Assembly: GCA_964564625.1 (NCBI GenBank)
Contig: CAZMBE010000019.1
Location: 1-60,951, forward strand
DNA from: UBA2185 sp964564625
GTDB lineage: Bacteria; Desulfobacterota; Syntrophia; Syntrophales; UBA2185
DNA: 60,951 nucleotides
Direction of reading: 5' to 3'
Position numbers and translations under genes: made by a program. Shown piece after piece: positions 43,090 through 52,538 of this stretch. The notes under the pieces are model-generated. The model was given only the letters and a program-made list of their open reading frames with translations, was not told where the DNA came from and did not search any database. Position 1 is the stretch's first letter; each line of letters opens with the position of its first letter.

Positions 43090-44022
43090 CTATTTCCGCA
43101 TGAACTTATCAATTTGCTCCCTGATGTCATCTGCATCGGACGGCTTAAACCAAAGGATCTCTTGATCTCGACAAAACCAGGTCATTTGCCTTTTTGCAAA
43201 ATGGCGCGTATCGCGTTTCATTACCCTCAGGGCGTCTTCCAGCTTGAAAGACCCTTTTATGTAGTTCACAATATGCTTGTATCCCAATGACTGCATAGGC
43301 TTGAGGGTTTCACTATACCCCATGGAAAGAAGGCTCCGCACTTCCTCTATAAAGCCATCCTTTATCATTTTTTCCGTTCTCTGATCTATCCTTTCATATA
43401 ACCGGGAACGCTCCATTGTGAGACCTATTTTTGTGCATGTATAGAGGCTGTCACCAAAGCCGTGCGCTTTTTGTTTTTCCACAATTGATTCACCGGAAAG
43501 TTCCATCACCTCCAGGGCCCGGACGATCCGGACAATATCATTTTTTCCAATTTGCAAGGCCGCCCGTTCATCCTTATCTTGCAGTTTTTTATATAAATAC
43601 TCTTTACCGAATTGCGTGAGCTCCTGCCTGTATGCTTTTCTTAACTCTTCATTCGCGCCCGGACCCTGGAAAAGTCCTCCTAACAGTGCCTTTACATACA
43701 GACCCGTACCACCCACTACAAAGACAGGTTTTCTCCGTTTGTGCAATTCCATGATGGTCTTCTTCGCCATCGCTATAAACATGGCTGCATTAAACTGCTC
43801 GTCCGGATTCACCACATCGATGAGATGATGACGCGCCATAGACCGTTCTTCAACAGTCGGCTTTGATGTGCCGATATCCATGAACCGGTACACCTGCATT
43901 GAATCGGCACTGATAATCTCACCATCCCATTCGCGGGCAAGCCTGATTGCCAATTCTGTCTTCCCGACAGCGGTAGGACCAACAATCACGATCAGGCGGG
44001 ATTTAATGTCATTCACATACAT
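43090..44022 (-). CDS. miaA: tRNA dimethylallyltransferase
   Basis: A 310-residue P-loop transferase that adds a dimethylallyl group to A37 of tRNAs reading U-starting codons. The nucleotide motif is IVGPTAVGKTELAIRLA (about 13-29), followed by ISADSMQVYRFMDIGTSKP, HHLIDVVNP and GGTGLYVKALLGGL, each diagnostic of MiaA. It overlaps nothing; four bases separate it from mutL, the usual mutL-miaA order. hfq, which follows in many proteobacteria, is absent; a TPR-SLH lipoprotein is next instead. Confidence 0.97.
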   Translation of the reverse strand: MYVNDIKSRLIVIVGPTAVGKTELAIRLAREWDGEIISADSMQVYRFMDIGTSKPTVEERSMARHHLIDVVNPDEQFNAAMFIAMAKKTIMELHKRRKPVFVVGGTGLYVKALLGGLFQGPGANEELRKAYRQELTQFGKEYLYKKLQDKDERAALQIGKNDIVRIVRALEVMELSGESIVEKQKAHGFGDSLYTCTKIGLTMERSRLYERIDQRTEKMIKDGFIEEVRSLLSMGYSETLKPMQSLGYKHIVNYIKGSFKLEDALRVMKRDTRHFAKRQMTWFCRDQEILWFKPSDADDIREQIDKFMRK

Positions 44023-44026
44023 GTAG

Positions 44027-45853
44027 TTATTTTCGTTTGAACATCCTTTCCAGATCCTCTATTTTGAATGAGATGAACACAGGCCGTCCATGAGGACATG
44101 TAGAGGAAAACGGAGTTGCATCAAGATCTTTGCATATCATTACCGCCTCTGATTCAGAAAGTTTCTGATGCGCCTTTACCGCCCCTTTGCAGGCCAATAA
44201 GGCATATATTTTCTCCTTCCGTTCTTCTATAGTTAGAGATTGCCCTGTCTTTGAAAATTCCTCAAGGAGTTCACACAATAATTCTTTCGGTTCAATATGC
44301 GAGAGCATTGCCGGTACAGATTTCATAATTATCGTTTTTTCCCCAAACAGTTCCACTTCTATGCCGGTATCTTCAAATATTTTCATAGATTCCAACAGGA
44401 CAGCAAACTCTCCCGGTGAGAGACTTACCACTTCGGGGATCAGCAGTGTCTGGCTGATCATTTTTTCACCAGGTGCCGGGGAACCTTTTTTGAGTTTTTC
44501 AAAAAGGATTCTTTCATGAGCGGCATGTTGATCCACAAGGATCAATCCTGTGAAAGAAGAAAAAATCAGGTATGTGCCGGCAATTTGTCCCATGTATTCG
44601 AGGCCGGAAAAAGTCGGTCTCTTTTTTGTAATCTCCTGTTCGGCGTCACTTCCTGTCGGCAATCTTTGTGATTGCACACTATCTTTATCATAATTCTGTA
44701 TCGTCCCGTTTGCAGAAGCGCTCCTTCCTATATGACCAATTCCTTTGTTAAAAAACAGCTTCCCCCTTCCCATGGATATGGTATACCGCTTCAATGCTTC
44801 TTGCACTCTTTCGCTGTAGCCCTCGGGCAACACCCGGCCTCCGCCTTCGGACACGAAAGGCGTGATATTGGACAATGCGACAACCAGGGTCTCAGCGACA
44901 ACATCATATATTGACCTCGGATTTCGGAAACGAACCTCCATTTTCGCGGGATGGACGTTCACATCAACATCTTCAGGAGGAAGATCAACAAATATAATTA
45001 CCGCGGGGTACTTCCTTGCCTCAATAACACGTCTGTACGCCGTCATGACTGCATGGTTCAGCAGGTAGTCCCTTACAAATCTTCTGTTCACATAAAAGAA
45101 GAGTTGCTTCGTACTGGACTTGCTATACTCAGGTTTAGAGGCAAATCCATTAAGGGTTATATTCCCTTTGTTGCCTTTCACTGGTATCGTACGATCCGTA
45201 AAGTCTGTTCCTAACACAAGAGAAACCCTCTCAGAAATATCTCTCGTAGCCGGTATGTTCATAATCTCCCTGCCGCTGGCGGCAACGCGCAGTCTCACCT
45301 CCGGATGGGAGAGAGCCATTCTCGTAATTATATCTATGCAATATCCCTGCTCCGTCATCTCCGTCTTGAGAAATTTTTTACGTACGGGAACAGGATCGAA
45401 GATATGACTCACCAAAACAGATGTGCCAACAGGACATCCTGCATGGTCAAGGGTCTTGACCTGTCCCGCCTCAATAATCACTCTTGTACCGGATAAAGAA
45501 GACTGCTTTCTCGTCACCATCTCGACGCGGGAAACCGCAGCAATGCTTGGTAGAGCCTCTCCTCGAAATCCATACGATTTCACTTTATAAATATCATCAA
45601 AATCATATATTTTGTTAGTGGCAAAACGTTCGAACGCAAGAGGCACCTCTGCGTGTTCGATACCTTCTCCATTGTCAACGACCTTTATTGATCCGCATCC
45701 TCCCTTTGCCAGTTCAATAACAATATCCGTAGCACCGGCATCGATGGCATTTTCTAAAAGTTCTTTGAGAATGGAAGCGGGCCTTTCGACGACCTCTCCG
45801 GCCGCGATTTTACTGGTGAGACTATCAGGCAGAACGACTATTTTCCTATCCAA
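44027..45853 (-). CDS. mutL: DNA mismatch repair protein MutL
   Basis: A 608-residue MutL. The N-terminal GHKL ATPase has ENAIDAGATDI, DNGEGIEHAE and SYGFRGEALPSIAAVS. The C-terminal domain carries the endonuclease metal motif DQHAAHERILFE, plus ACKGAVKAH and CPHGRP, so this MutL is the nicking type of organisms without MutH. A charged, low-complexity linker (about 345-405) separates the two. It couples MutS recognition to strand incision. Four bases separate it from miaA. Length is usual. Confidence 0.97.
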   Translation of the reverse strand: MDRKIVVLPDSLTSKIAAGEVVERPASILKELLENAIDAGATDIVIELAKGGCGSIKVVDNGEGIEHAEVPLAFERFATNKIYDFDDIYKVKSYGFRGEALPSIAAVSRVEMVTRKQSSLSGTRVIIEAGQVKTLDHAGCPVGTSVLVSHIFDPVPVRKKFLKTEMTEQGYCIDIITRMALSHPEVRLRVAASGREIMNIPATRDISERVSLVLGTDFTDRTIPVKGNKGNITLNGFASKPEYSKSSTKQLFFYVNRRFVRDYLLNHAVMTAYRRVIEARKYPAVIIFVDLPPEDVDVNVHPAKMEVRFRNPRSIYDVVAETLVVALSNITPFVSEGGGRVLPEGYSERVQEALKRYTISMGRGKLFFNKGIGHIGRSASANGTIQNYDKDSVQSQRLPTGSDAEQEITKKRPTFSGLEYMGQIAGTYLIFSSFTGLILVDQHAAHERILFEKLKKGSPAPGEKMISQTLLIPEVVSLSPGEFAVLLESMKIFEDTGIEVELFGEKTIIMKSVPAMLSHIEPKELLCELLEEFSKTGQSLTIEERKEKIYALLACKGAVKAHQKLSESEAVMICKDLDATPFSSTCPHGRPVFISFKIEDLERMFKRK

Positions 45854-46011
45854 CTTTGGTCACCTTCCATAAAAATGATGTTCTTCACTCATTGCGCCAC
45901 AAAAAGAATTCTAAGATTATAAGATTTACGAATTCAATGGCTTACATGGTAAAATTATCCACTTGGATCCTATCAGTTACTTTTCCTTATATGAATAATG
46001 GTTTTCATGTA

Positions 46012-46052
46012 TATAAAAAGACCGCAGCCACCTTCATATAGCAACTGCGGTC
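46012..46052 (-). terminator. terminator of the five-gene envelope cassette
   Basis: On the minus strand GACCGCAG and CTGCGGTC (46052-46045 with 46027-46020) enclose a 17-base loop, and CTTTTTATAT follows. It stands about 27 bases after the stop of the last cassette gene. No comparable terminator appears within the cassette, supporting one transcript. Confidence 0.75.
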
Positions 46053-46078
46053 ACAGAGAGTTCAATGCTTTAACCGGC

Positions 46079-47050
46079 TCAATCCAGCACGATCATGACC
46101 CGGCACTTTTTCAAGAAGGTCAGGTTCTCCGAAGCTCCCCTGATTTTATCCGCATCGGCGTTACTGATTACGATGTCAGCCCTGCCCGGTCCTTCCGTTT
46201 TAATTCCTTTTACACTGACAGGGTTATTGGTCACTCTCGGATTACTCTGCGCCGCCGTAAGATCTCTTGAATAACCGCTCATACCTTGTTGAACGGCATA
46301 TTCTTTATCCACGTTCATGGAACCATACACTTCTTTGCCGCTTTCATCAAGAACCTTGGGAGCCATGGCTGGTCGCGCCTGAAGACCTCGGGCATCAACA
46401 ACCATACCGGTGAAGACTTCTGCCGTCGGTGCCGGTGCTGGTTCTGGTACTGGCGCTACTGGCGCTTCCGGCGGTTTTTCCGGCAGTGCTACCGGCGTTT
46501 CCGGCGGCGTTACCGGTACTTCCGGCGGTGCTGTTGGAGGAGGTGACGGAGGTGTTATCTCCTGCTGCTTCTCAAGAGCCTTAGGTATGACTATCATTGA
46601 AAAGCCGCCTGATAAAGGCATTCTCAACGTCACTTCCACAGTTCCATCAGACAAATATGTGGGGTCTCCTACCGGTCTCGCGCCTTTTACAAGCCCCTCA
46701 ACCTGGGCATTAATGACATCACTCTCTACCGTAAAGTCTTTCACGATCGTGGATGAATCAATACGCACCCCCTTCGTCACCTCGAGGAGATTGCGATAGG
46801 CATCGATTCTGGCAGCTCTCACGGCCATGGGACGCGCCTGGGGTTTTCCTATATATCGTTCAGGAGGAGCACCAGTTCCCACGGCTTCTATATAGCCTTC
46901 CGTCCAGTTAATCTTCCCTTTATCACCCATCTGCTCGATTATCTGAGTCCACTGAGACGCACTGACCTTGTCCTGACAAAGACCGGTTCCTCCATAAAGG
47001 AGTACCATAACTGCTATAGTTCCTGCTGTGACCAGAAGTTTTAATCTCAT
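46079..47050 (-). CDS. LPP20/FlgP-like exported protein with proline-rich region
   Basis: A 323-residue exported protein (signal peptide to about residue 25, GGTGLCQ). The first half has the LPP20/FlgP-type domain: YIEAVGTGAPPERY, PMAVRAARIDAYRNLLEVTKGVRI and SDGTVEVTLRMPLSGGF. A proline-rich segment (about 166-208; PEVPVTPPETPVALPE) links to the C-terminal ~100 residues, where FTGMVVDARGLQARPAMAPK and KTEGPGRADIVISNADADKI fit an all-beta fold also found in FlgP-like proteins. In Vibrio FlgP forms an outer-membrane ring around the flagellar motor; no flagellar genes are here. AGGAGG before ATG 47050 decides the start over 47089. It is the last gene of the cassette. Confidence 0.75.
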   Translation of the reverse strand: MRLKLLVTAGTIAVMVLLYGGTGLCQDKVSASQWTQIIEQMGDKGKINWTEGYIEAVGTGAPPERYIGKPQARPMAVRAARIDAYRNLLEVTKGVRIDSSTIVKDFTVESDVINAQVEGLVKGARPVGDPTYLSDGTVEVTLRMPLSGGFSMIVIPKALEKQQEITPPSPPPTAPPEVPVTPPETPVALPEKPPEAPVAPVPEPAPAPTAEVFTGMVVDARGLQARPAMAPKVLDESGKEVYGSMNVDKEYAVQQGMSGYSRDLTAAQSNPRVTNNPVSVKGIKTEGPGRADIVISNADADKIRGASENLTFLKKCRVMIVLD

Positions 47051-47080
47051 ACTATCCTCCTTGATTATAGTTTTGGACAG

Positions 47081-47096
47081 CGGGGACATGTCCCCG
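47081..47096. repeat. 16-bp perfect palindrome upstream of the LPP20-like gene
   Basis: CGGGGACATGTCCCCG lies in the 130-bp gap between the fourth and fifth cassette genes. It could be a REP-like element, an RNA hairpin or a protein-binding site. No T-tract follows. Confidence 0.5.
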
Positions 47097-47182
47097 AACC
47101 TTTTACGCGGACCCGATTCACATAGTTTTCATTCTTGGCTTCGCTAAAGTAGCAGAATACTATCGAGCTTTCAATGAAGAAA

Positions 47183-49942
47183 TCATTTCATGTTCATGAA
47201 TGCTTTGCTTTCAGGTGCTTCTAACCATGGTTTGATATTGATATTATTAACTAAATCTCCCCAGATCATTTTCTGATCAGGCGGACTGCTGCCCCACCAG
47301 TTATTTCGCGCATCAATATAAATGGAGGAGAATGTTTGAATGGCCACTGTGTTGTTGATAAAATTATTATTATGAATAACGGGATTCGACATCCCCACAC
47401 ATTTGATTGCTCCTTCTCCGAGATTACCGGCAAAAGTATTATACAACACCCTGGGTGCCGCTGCATTCCGGCAAAAAATGCCGCTCTGAGCATTATAGGC
47501 AATCCGGCAATAGGAAATCTCCGGTGTGCCGTACAGGATGTCAAACGCAGTTGTAGCGTATTTCACAATGCAATACGCAAAGGTGCTGTTTACTTTTGTG
47601 GGTTTCGTCAGACGTACCGCGCTGGTGTAAAAACCTGGTGACGGTGAAGCGCCAGAAGCAGTGAACACAATCGGATGTTCTCTCGTACCTCTGGCCACGA
47701 TACCGCCATTTTCAGTTATAATAGATGTTTTCTGGTCATACTGGATCATTACCCCTGGTTCAACATAGAGTGTCGCGCCGCCATCAATAACAACATCCTT
47801 TGTTACTCTATAGGGACTGTGAGACAGAATGAGAAAGGCATCTTCTTTTATTGGTCCCGCCGGCATGTGAGAAAGGATTGGAAGCTCCAGCGGTTTTCCC
47901 CCGGGATACGGCGCATGTAATACCGACTTTATATTGATCTTTCCCTTGATCCCCGCCAGAATTTCCATGCCGCTGGTAGAGCCCCACCAGTTGTTTACGG
48001 CATTGACCGACTCTCCGCTCATCTCTCCAATAATTTGAAACGGCCTGTTGTCGATGAAATTGTTTTCTGTTATGACTGCGTGACTGTTTTTTACGGTAAT
48101 GCCCGACCCCTGATTTTGACTAATCCTGTTATGGTCGATGACGGGAGCAGATGACTTAATCAAAATGCCTTCCTTCATGTTCTCCTGGATAGTGTTTTCA
48201 GATAGTTTCGGCTGAGCCCCATTTTCAATTAACACTGCCGTTTTTCTGTTTCTTTGGATTGTACTTTTCATAATCCGGGGTTTGGAAAATGCACCTGTAA
48301 TTTTTAACGCGGTACCATTTTCGATAAGTTCACATGCCTCTATACGTGGTGAAGAAGCCTGACAAACGACTCCTGCCACGGCATTTCTGATACGGCAGAA
48401 TTTGACATGATTTTCTTTTTCCTTCACATTGTTGAAAGTTATGCCATCCCAGGATTTGCCCTCTTCTGCCGAATCGAATACAATGATGTGCCCCTCATCC
48501 CCCTTGGCATCAAGCCGGCCCTCGATAACCAGGGCTCCTCCCTTTGAGCGAATCTCCGTACCCGGTTCGATTGTAAGAGTGGCCTTATCTTTCACGATGA
48601 GAGTATTCTCTAAAACATAGGGGCTTGCTCCGGCATACCAGACAGTATCAGATTCTATAATGCCCGACACAGGCGTTGGCCCGGGCGCCACTGGCATCCC
48701 GCGCATGGTGTCTGATTTTTCGCTTTCGTTACCAGCCCGATCAACGGCAGTTACCTGATAGTAATATTTCTGCGCGTTGATCAGCTGCTCATCACGATAT
48801 TCATTCAGTTCTAATTTCGCGATCTGCTGAAAACCGCTAAGGGGAGTGTTGCTACGGTATATCCGATATTCTGCCAGGTCTGGAGCTGAAGATTTTTCCC
48901 AGTTGAGAAGAATTACAGAATTCCTTCCTACAGTTGAAACGTTTTTGATTTTTTCAGGTGATACAGTATCTAACGTGATTGTTCCGACAGCATCGACCCA
49001 TTGAATTGTGTTTCCCGCATCATCCCTTAAATACCCGGTGATCATCACGTTCTTTATATTATCCCCTGGGATAACTTTATAGACACCAAGATACCCACCC
49101 GGTTCAACTTCCTGCATGTCAATATTTTTTTTGAACTCACCAATATCAAAGTAGGCCTGCATTTTAGGTGTACCCTGGATCACAACCTTGATTTCATCGC
49201 CTGATTTTTTAGGAAGGTTTTTTGTATCCTGGGTAAGAAGAGTAATTACCGGGGGCTGGAGGGCCTCCGCCATGGTTGGTACTGGAATTGTCTTTACCAT
49301 GTCCCGGAAAAGGTCATCACAGGCCCGCAGCAACTGAATGTCCCGCACATTCATAGCCGTTGCAATGACCGTGGCAATGATGCCTACAGGATTTGTAGAA
49401 ATACCACCCTCATGGATGCGGGCAACGTGTTTGCCGCTCCAGAGCAAAATACCCGTCTTCGTATCATACATCCTGATGTCTGCTCCCACCGAAACAGAAG
49501 AATACACGACGGCAAACAACTTATCGAAATCGGAAATGTCGCCATAGATGACCGCATCCACACCGAGAACTTTGCCCAATTCCTGAGGGGAAGTCTTGGT
49601 TATGGTTTCAGCATCGGTGAATCCCGCCTTCCTCAAGACATTATCCACGGCATAAAGTTTCATGCCTTTATATGGTAACGAGCTGAAATGATTGAAAAAC
49701 CCCTTACGGACTTCCACGGCTCCGAGTTGGCTTCTCGTTGCATTGATGAAGGGGAGAACCGCGATTGTCTGGGGTTTGTGCTTTTCCATATAAGGGTCGA
49801 CCTTATATGTACCTTTAAATATTGAGTGTATCTGGGGAGTAATGGCAGTATCTTTTGCGGCAATGACGCAGCTCTGAATTATGATCAGCAGGGGTAGCAG
49901 GATAAGGCTTACTATGGGCCTCCGGAATCCCTTCTCTCTCAT
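47183..49942 (-). CDS. GNA1162-like lipoprotein fused to FN3 and two right-handed beta-helix blocks
   Basis: A 919-residue lipoprotein (IIIQSC, C25). The N-terminal part (about 30-225) is GNA1162/DUF799-like: TIAVLPFINATRSQLGAVEV, GKVLGVDAVIYGDISDF, DTKTGILLWSG. An unassigned domain (230-330) leads to an FN3 domain (about 335-420). Two parallel beta-helix blocks follow (about 440-690 and 710-915), built of short imperfect repeats and each ending in NNWWGS, the hallmark seen in NosD/PbH1-type helices. So a lipoprotein of the CsgG partner group carries a long rigid surface or periplasmic rod. The reading frame extends upstream to GTG 49957, but GGGGGG ahead of ATG 49942 fixes the start. Confidence 0.8.
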   Translation of the reverse strand: MREKGFRRPIVSLILLPLLIIIQSCVIAAKDTAITPQIHSIFKGTYKVDPYMEKHKPQTIAVLPFINATRSQLGAVEVRKGFFNHFSSLPYKGMKLYAVDNVLRKAGFTDAETITKTSPQELGKVLGVDAVIYGDISDFDKLFAVVYSSVSVGADIRMYDTKTGILLWSGKHVARIHEGGISTNPVGIIATVIATAMNVRDIQLLRACDDLFRDMVKTIPVPTMAEALQPPVITLLTQDTKNLPKKSGDEIKVVIQGTPKMQAYFDIGEFKKNIDMQEVEPGGYLGVYKVIPGDNIKNVMITGYLRDDAGNTIQWVDAVGTITLDTVSPEKIKNVSTVGRNSVILLNWEKSSAPDLAEYRIYRSNTPLSGFQQIAKLELNEYRDEQLINAQKYYYQVTAVDRAGNESEKSDTMRGMPVAPGPTPVSGIIESDTVWYAGASPYVLENTLIVKDKATLTIEPGTEIRSKGGALVIEGRLDAKGDEGHIIVFDSAEEGKSWDGITFNNVKEKENHVKFCRIRNAVAGVVCQASSPRIEACELIENGTALKITGAFSKPRIMKSTIQRNRKTAVLIENGAQPKLSENTIQENMKEGILIKSSAPVIDHNRISQNQGSGITVKNSHAVITENNFIDNRPFQIIGEMSGESVNAVNNWWGSTSGMEILAGIKGKINIKSVLHAPYPGGKPLELPILSHMPAGPIKEDAFLILSHSPYRVTKDVVIDGGATLYVEPGVMIQYDQKTSIITENGGIVARGTREHPIVFTASGASPSPGFYTSAVRLTKPTKVNSTFAYCIVKYATTAFDILYGTPEISYCRIAYNAQSGIFCRNAAAPRVLYNTFAGNLGEGAIKCVGMSNPVIHNNNFINNTVAIQTFSSIYIDARNNWWGSSPPDQKMIWGDLVNNINIKPWLEAPESKAFMNMK

Positions 49943-50013
49943 GGCAGGACCCCCCACCGAATAACGGCGCTGTCACATAAAAATACATTATTATTACACA
50001 TCTTCTTTTCCTC

Positions 50014-50109
50014 TCATGAAATACCAGCGTTGCATAAGGTCTTTTCCTGATACCTACCCTTGATTTTACCAACTCTTACGTTTCGTAAATAATCTGTTAC
50101 CTGCCGCAT
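50014..50109 (-). CDS. possible 31-residue peptide
   Basis: Within the 255-bp gap between cassette genes a short frame (MRQVTDYLRNVRVGKIKG...) begins at ATG 50109 with AGGAGG eleven bases upstream and ends at 50014. The peptide is basic and matches nothing I know. The ribosome site is good, but length and isolation make it uncertain; it could be a leader peptide or chance. Confidence 0.25.
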   Translation of the reverse strand: MRQVTDYLRNVRVGKIKGRYQEKTLCNAGIS

Positions 50110-50197
50110 GGCTGTTGCAACCTCCTTGTTACGTTTAAAGGAAGATATGTTTCTTAACGTATGCACCTTTTCAAAAAGACAGTGTGATATACATCCC

Positions 50198-52498
50198 CTA
50201 TTGTTTGCCAATTGTTATCTCCTGGCTGGGTTCACTCTCGAGTCCATCTTTATCCACAGAAGTCACCGCATATGTCTTACTCTTTCCCTTGGCAGGAGAG
50301 GCCTCACTGAAATTTGTTGCTTCGACCGTATCAATTTTCTGAAGACTAAAAAAACTTTTCTCATAGACAACGTAATGGGTAATATCAGACTCCCTTCCCG
50401 GTTTCCATGACAGTACCACATTTCCATCACGAATATCACCTGTAATCCCCTCAGGCTTTTGAGGTTTTGGCTTCGTTTGCACACTTATGGCATTGGAAAA
50501 ATCACTGAGCAGCCCATCCTTATCCTCAGCCCTGATTTTGTATCTATAGGTAGAGCCGTCTTTTAAATTTTTGTCTTGATAGCTTGTCCCCCCAGTAATC
50601 TTTGCAATTTGAGAGAATTCTTCAGAACCCTCACCGCGATAAATATGATACACAGCAATGTCGTTTTCCGGGTTTGACTGCCATGAAAGAGGCGCTTCTT
50701 TCACTTTCAATGCCTCCCCGTTCAACCCGGAGGGTTTTGCCGGCCGTGGTTTTGTGGTAGCAGAAACAGTTTCGGACGGTTCGCTTTCTACATTCACCTT
50801 ATTGAAAGTTCTCATTGAGTAATAATATGTGGCGTTGTCGTCCAGCTTTTCAAAACCACCACCATGGACAAAAATGTTCATGGCACGACCATCAACCCGC
50901 TTCAGCAGCGTGTACTTACCGTCCTTTTCTTTTGACACGTAGATGGTATAGCCTTCAACGTCTTCATTTTGACTTGCCGGCCATGTGAGTTCAATTTTTT
51001 TCACAAGACCACTCTTCGCCTCAAAACCTCGAAGAGTTGCTGGTCGACCCTTTGTAACGGCGGATACCGCCACAGAGGGTGATGTTTCTGTCTCCGGATC
51101 TTCAATGGCTGTGATTCGATAAAAATAACGGGTATTATCTTGTAATCCCTCCTTATCCACATACGCAATCTTATTTCTACTTCCCGTATCGGATATACTT
51201 ACTTTTTTAATTCTTTGATAATTATCATTTTCAGATGTACTTCTGTAAACATAGTATCCATTTATTAACGGCGAATCGGCCGAATTCCACACTAACCTTA
51301 TTTCCCTTAACATGTCTCCCTGCACGGACAGGCCATTGATAATCGGTATTGCGGCGCCCATAATAGAAGAAGAAAAATCGCTCTCCAGGTATTTTTCATT
51401 ATACGCGGTTAATTTATAATAATAGACTTCACCATCTGTCAGTCCCTTGTCCAGATAAGTCACTTTTAACACCTTACCGGAGGCTGTCGCAGTATCGACA
51501 GCAGAAGCTGGATCCAAATATGGGACATTTGCAATCTCTTTATAAGGCCCTTGCTGTGCTTTCGCTCGATAGAGTTTATACCCTTTTAGTGATAACATGT
51601 CATCGCTGGCGATCGGACTGAGAGACCAGGTCAGTTCTATACTCTTGATATGCCCCTCCGCTTTTAAGATAACAGGTGGGTTGGGAGTCAAGGCCGTTTC
51701 GGCTGATATAACGGCGGAAAAACCGCTCTGAAATCCCGTGGCAGTGTACGCGCGAAGTTTATAATAATAGCGAGCATTCCTTTCCAGCTCTTGGTCTAGG
51801 TATTCCGGCTGATTAACCTGGGCAACCCTTGTAAATGGTCCTGATTCTGCCCTGCCGCGAAATACTTCATATCCGGAAACAGCCATTCCCGGCGGAGCTT
51901 CCCAGTTTAGGGCGACCCATTTACTCCCCGACCGCTTCAGCACAGTAAGCGGGCCTTGAATTGTTGACCTTCCCACAGACTTTTGTGCTGCCAAAACAGA
52001 ACCGGTTATAGCTTCTATAATTGATGCACTGATTTTGTTGATTTCGCCTGGGAGGCCGACATTGCCAAAAGCTCTCGCGCTGGCTTCATAGATTACGCGT
52101 TTTTGTTTAATGTGAACAACTTTACAGTGAATCAAAATTACAGATCCCCTTTTCCCCACGGTGCCGACAACGATTGCATGCAAACCCAATCTGGAACCGA
52201 TATTCGTGACGTTTTCCAGATTATCATCTTGCTGAAGATCATTCATGCTCAAAAAAGCCTCAAGCTCCTTACGATCAAGCATCACAAAAGAAGGCTCACA
52301 GCTCAGGTTGCTCATCAGCATATTGGCAACCATAGTATTATAGCCTGCGGCCTCCAGATCTACTGTCTTGAAATTAAAAACAGACACCTTAATTTCAGGG
52401 ATATTATTGGGGATAGATGGAACCGGCAAGACAACCGTGAGAAGAAAAAGAAATATCCATGCGCAATGGTGAACCTTCTTGCCCATTAATCCGTCCAT
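50198..52498 (-). CDS. CsgG-like domain followed by six fibronectin type III domains
   Basis: A 766-residue exported protein with a signal peptide (about 1-30). The N-terminal CsgG/TolB-N-like part (about 33-175) has VSVFNFKTVD, MLDRKELEAFLSM and GLHAIVVGTVGKRG. Six FN3 domains follow (about 183-268, 272-383, 386-483, 486-582, 585-676, 679-765), recognised by repeated LxWxxP, GYxVYRS and YYYKLxAY patterns (for example YYYKLRAYTATG). Domains are not identical and so were not recently duplicated. GGAGG six bases before ATG 52498 gives the start. The fusion joins an assembly-type domain to an adhesin-type stalk; the protein is probably at the outer membrane but lacks a clear lipobox. Confidence 0.8.
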   Translation of the reverse strand: MDGLMGKKVHHCAWIFLFLLTVVLPVPSIPNNIPEIKVSVFNFKTVDLEAAGYNTMVANMLMSNLSCEPSFVMLDRKELEAFLSMNDLQQDDNLENVTNIGSRLGLHAIVVGTVGKRGSVILIHCKVVHIKQKRVIYEASARAFGNVGLPGEINKISASIIEAITGSVLAAQKSVGRSTIQGPLTVLKRSGSKWVALNWEAPPGMAVSGYEVFRGRAESGPFTRVAQVNQPEYLDQELERNARYYYKLRAYTATGFQSGFSAVISAETALTPNPPVILKAEGHIKSIELTWSLSPIASDDMLSLKGYKLYRAKAQQGPYKEIANVPYLDPASAVDTATASGKVLKVTYLDKGLTDGEVYYYKLTAYNEKYLESDFSSSIMGAAIPIINGLSVQGDMLREIRLVWNSADSPLINGYYVYRSTSENDNYQRIKKVSISDTGSRNKIAYVDKEGLQDNTRYFYRITAIEDPETETSPSVAVSAVTKGRPATLRGFEAKSGLVKKIELTWPASQNEDVEGYTIYVSKEKDGKYTLLKRVDGRAMNIFVHGGGFEKLDDNATYYYSMRTFNKVNVESEPSETVSATTKPRPAKPSGLNGEALKVKEAPLSWQSNPENDIAVYHIYRGEGSEEFSQIAKITGGTSYQDKNLKDGSTYRYKIRAEDKDGLLSDFSNAISVQTKPKPQKPEGITGDIRDGNVVLSWKPGRESDITHYVVYEKSFFSLQKIDTVEATNFSEASPAKGKSKTYAVTSVDKDGLESEPSQEITIGKQ

Positions 52499-52538
52499 GT
52501 GCGACCTCCGGTCACGATCCGGAATGTAGTGTTTAAAC

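Noticed and set aside
46430..46560. GC-rich short repeats suggesting a CRISPR or satellite
   Set aside because: They are codon-level repeats of the Pro-rich segment of a protein, without spacers or regular unit length.
46410..46799. 129-codon plus-strand frame rich in Gly, Ser and Thr
   Set aside because: It is the complement of the proline-rich segment of the LPP20-like protein, which explains the composition.
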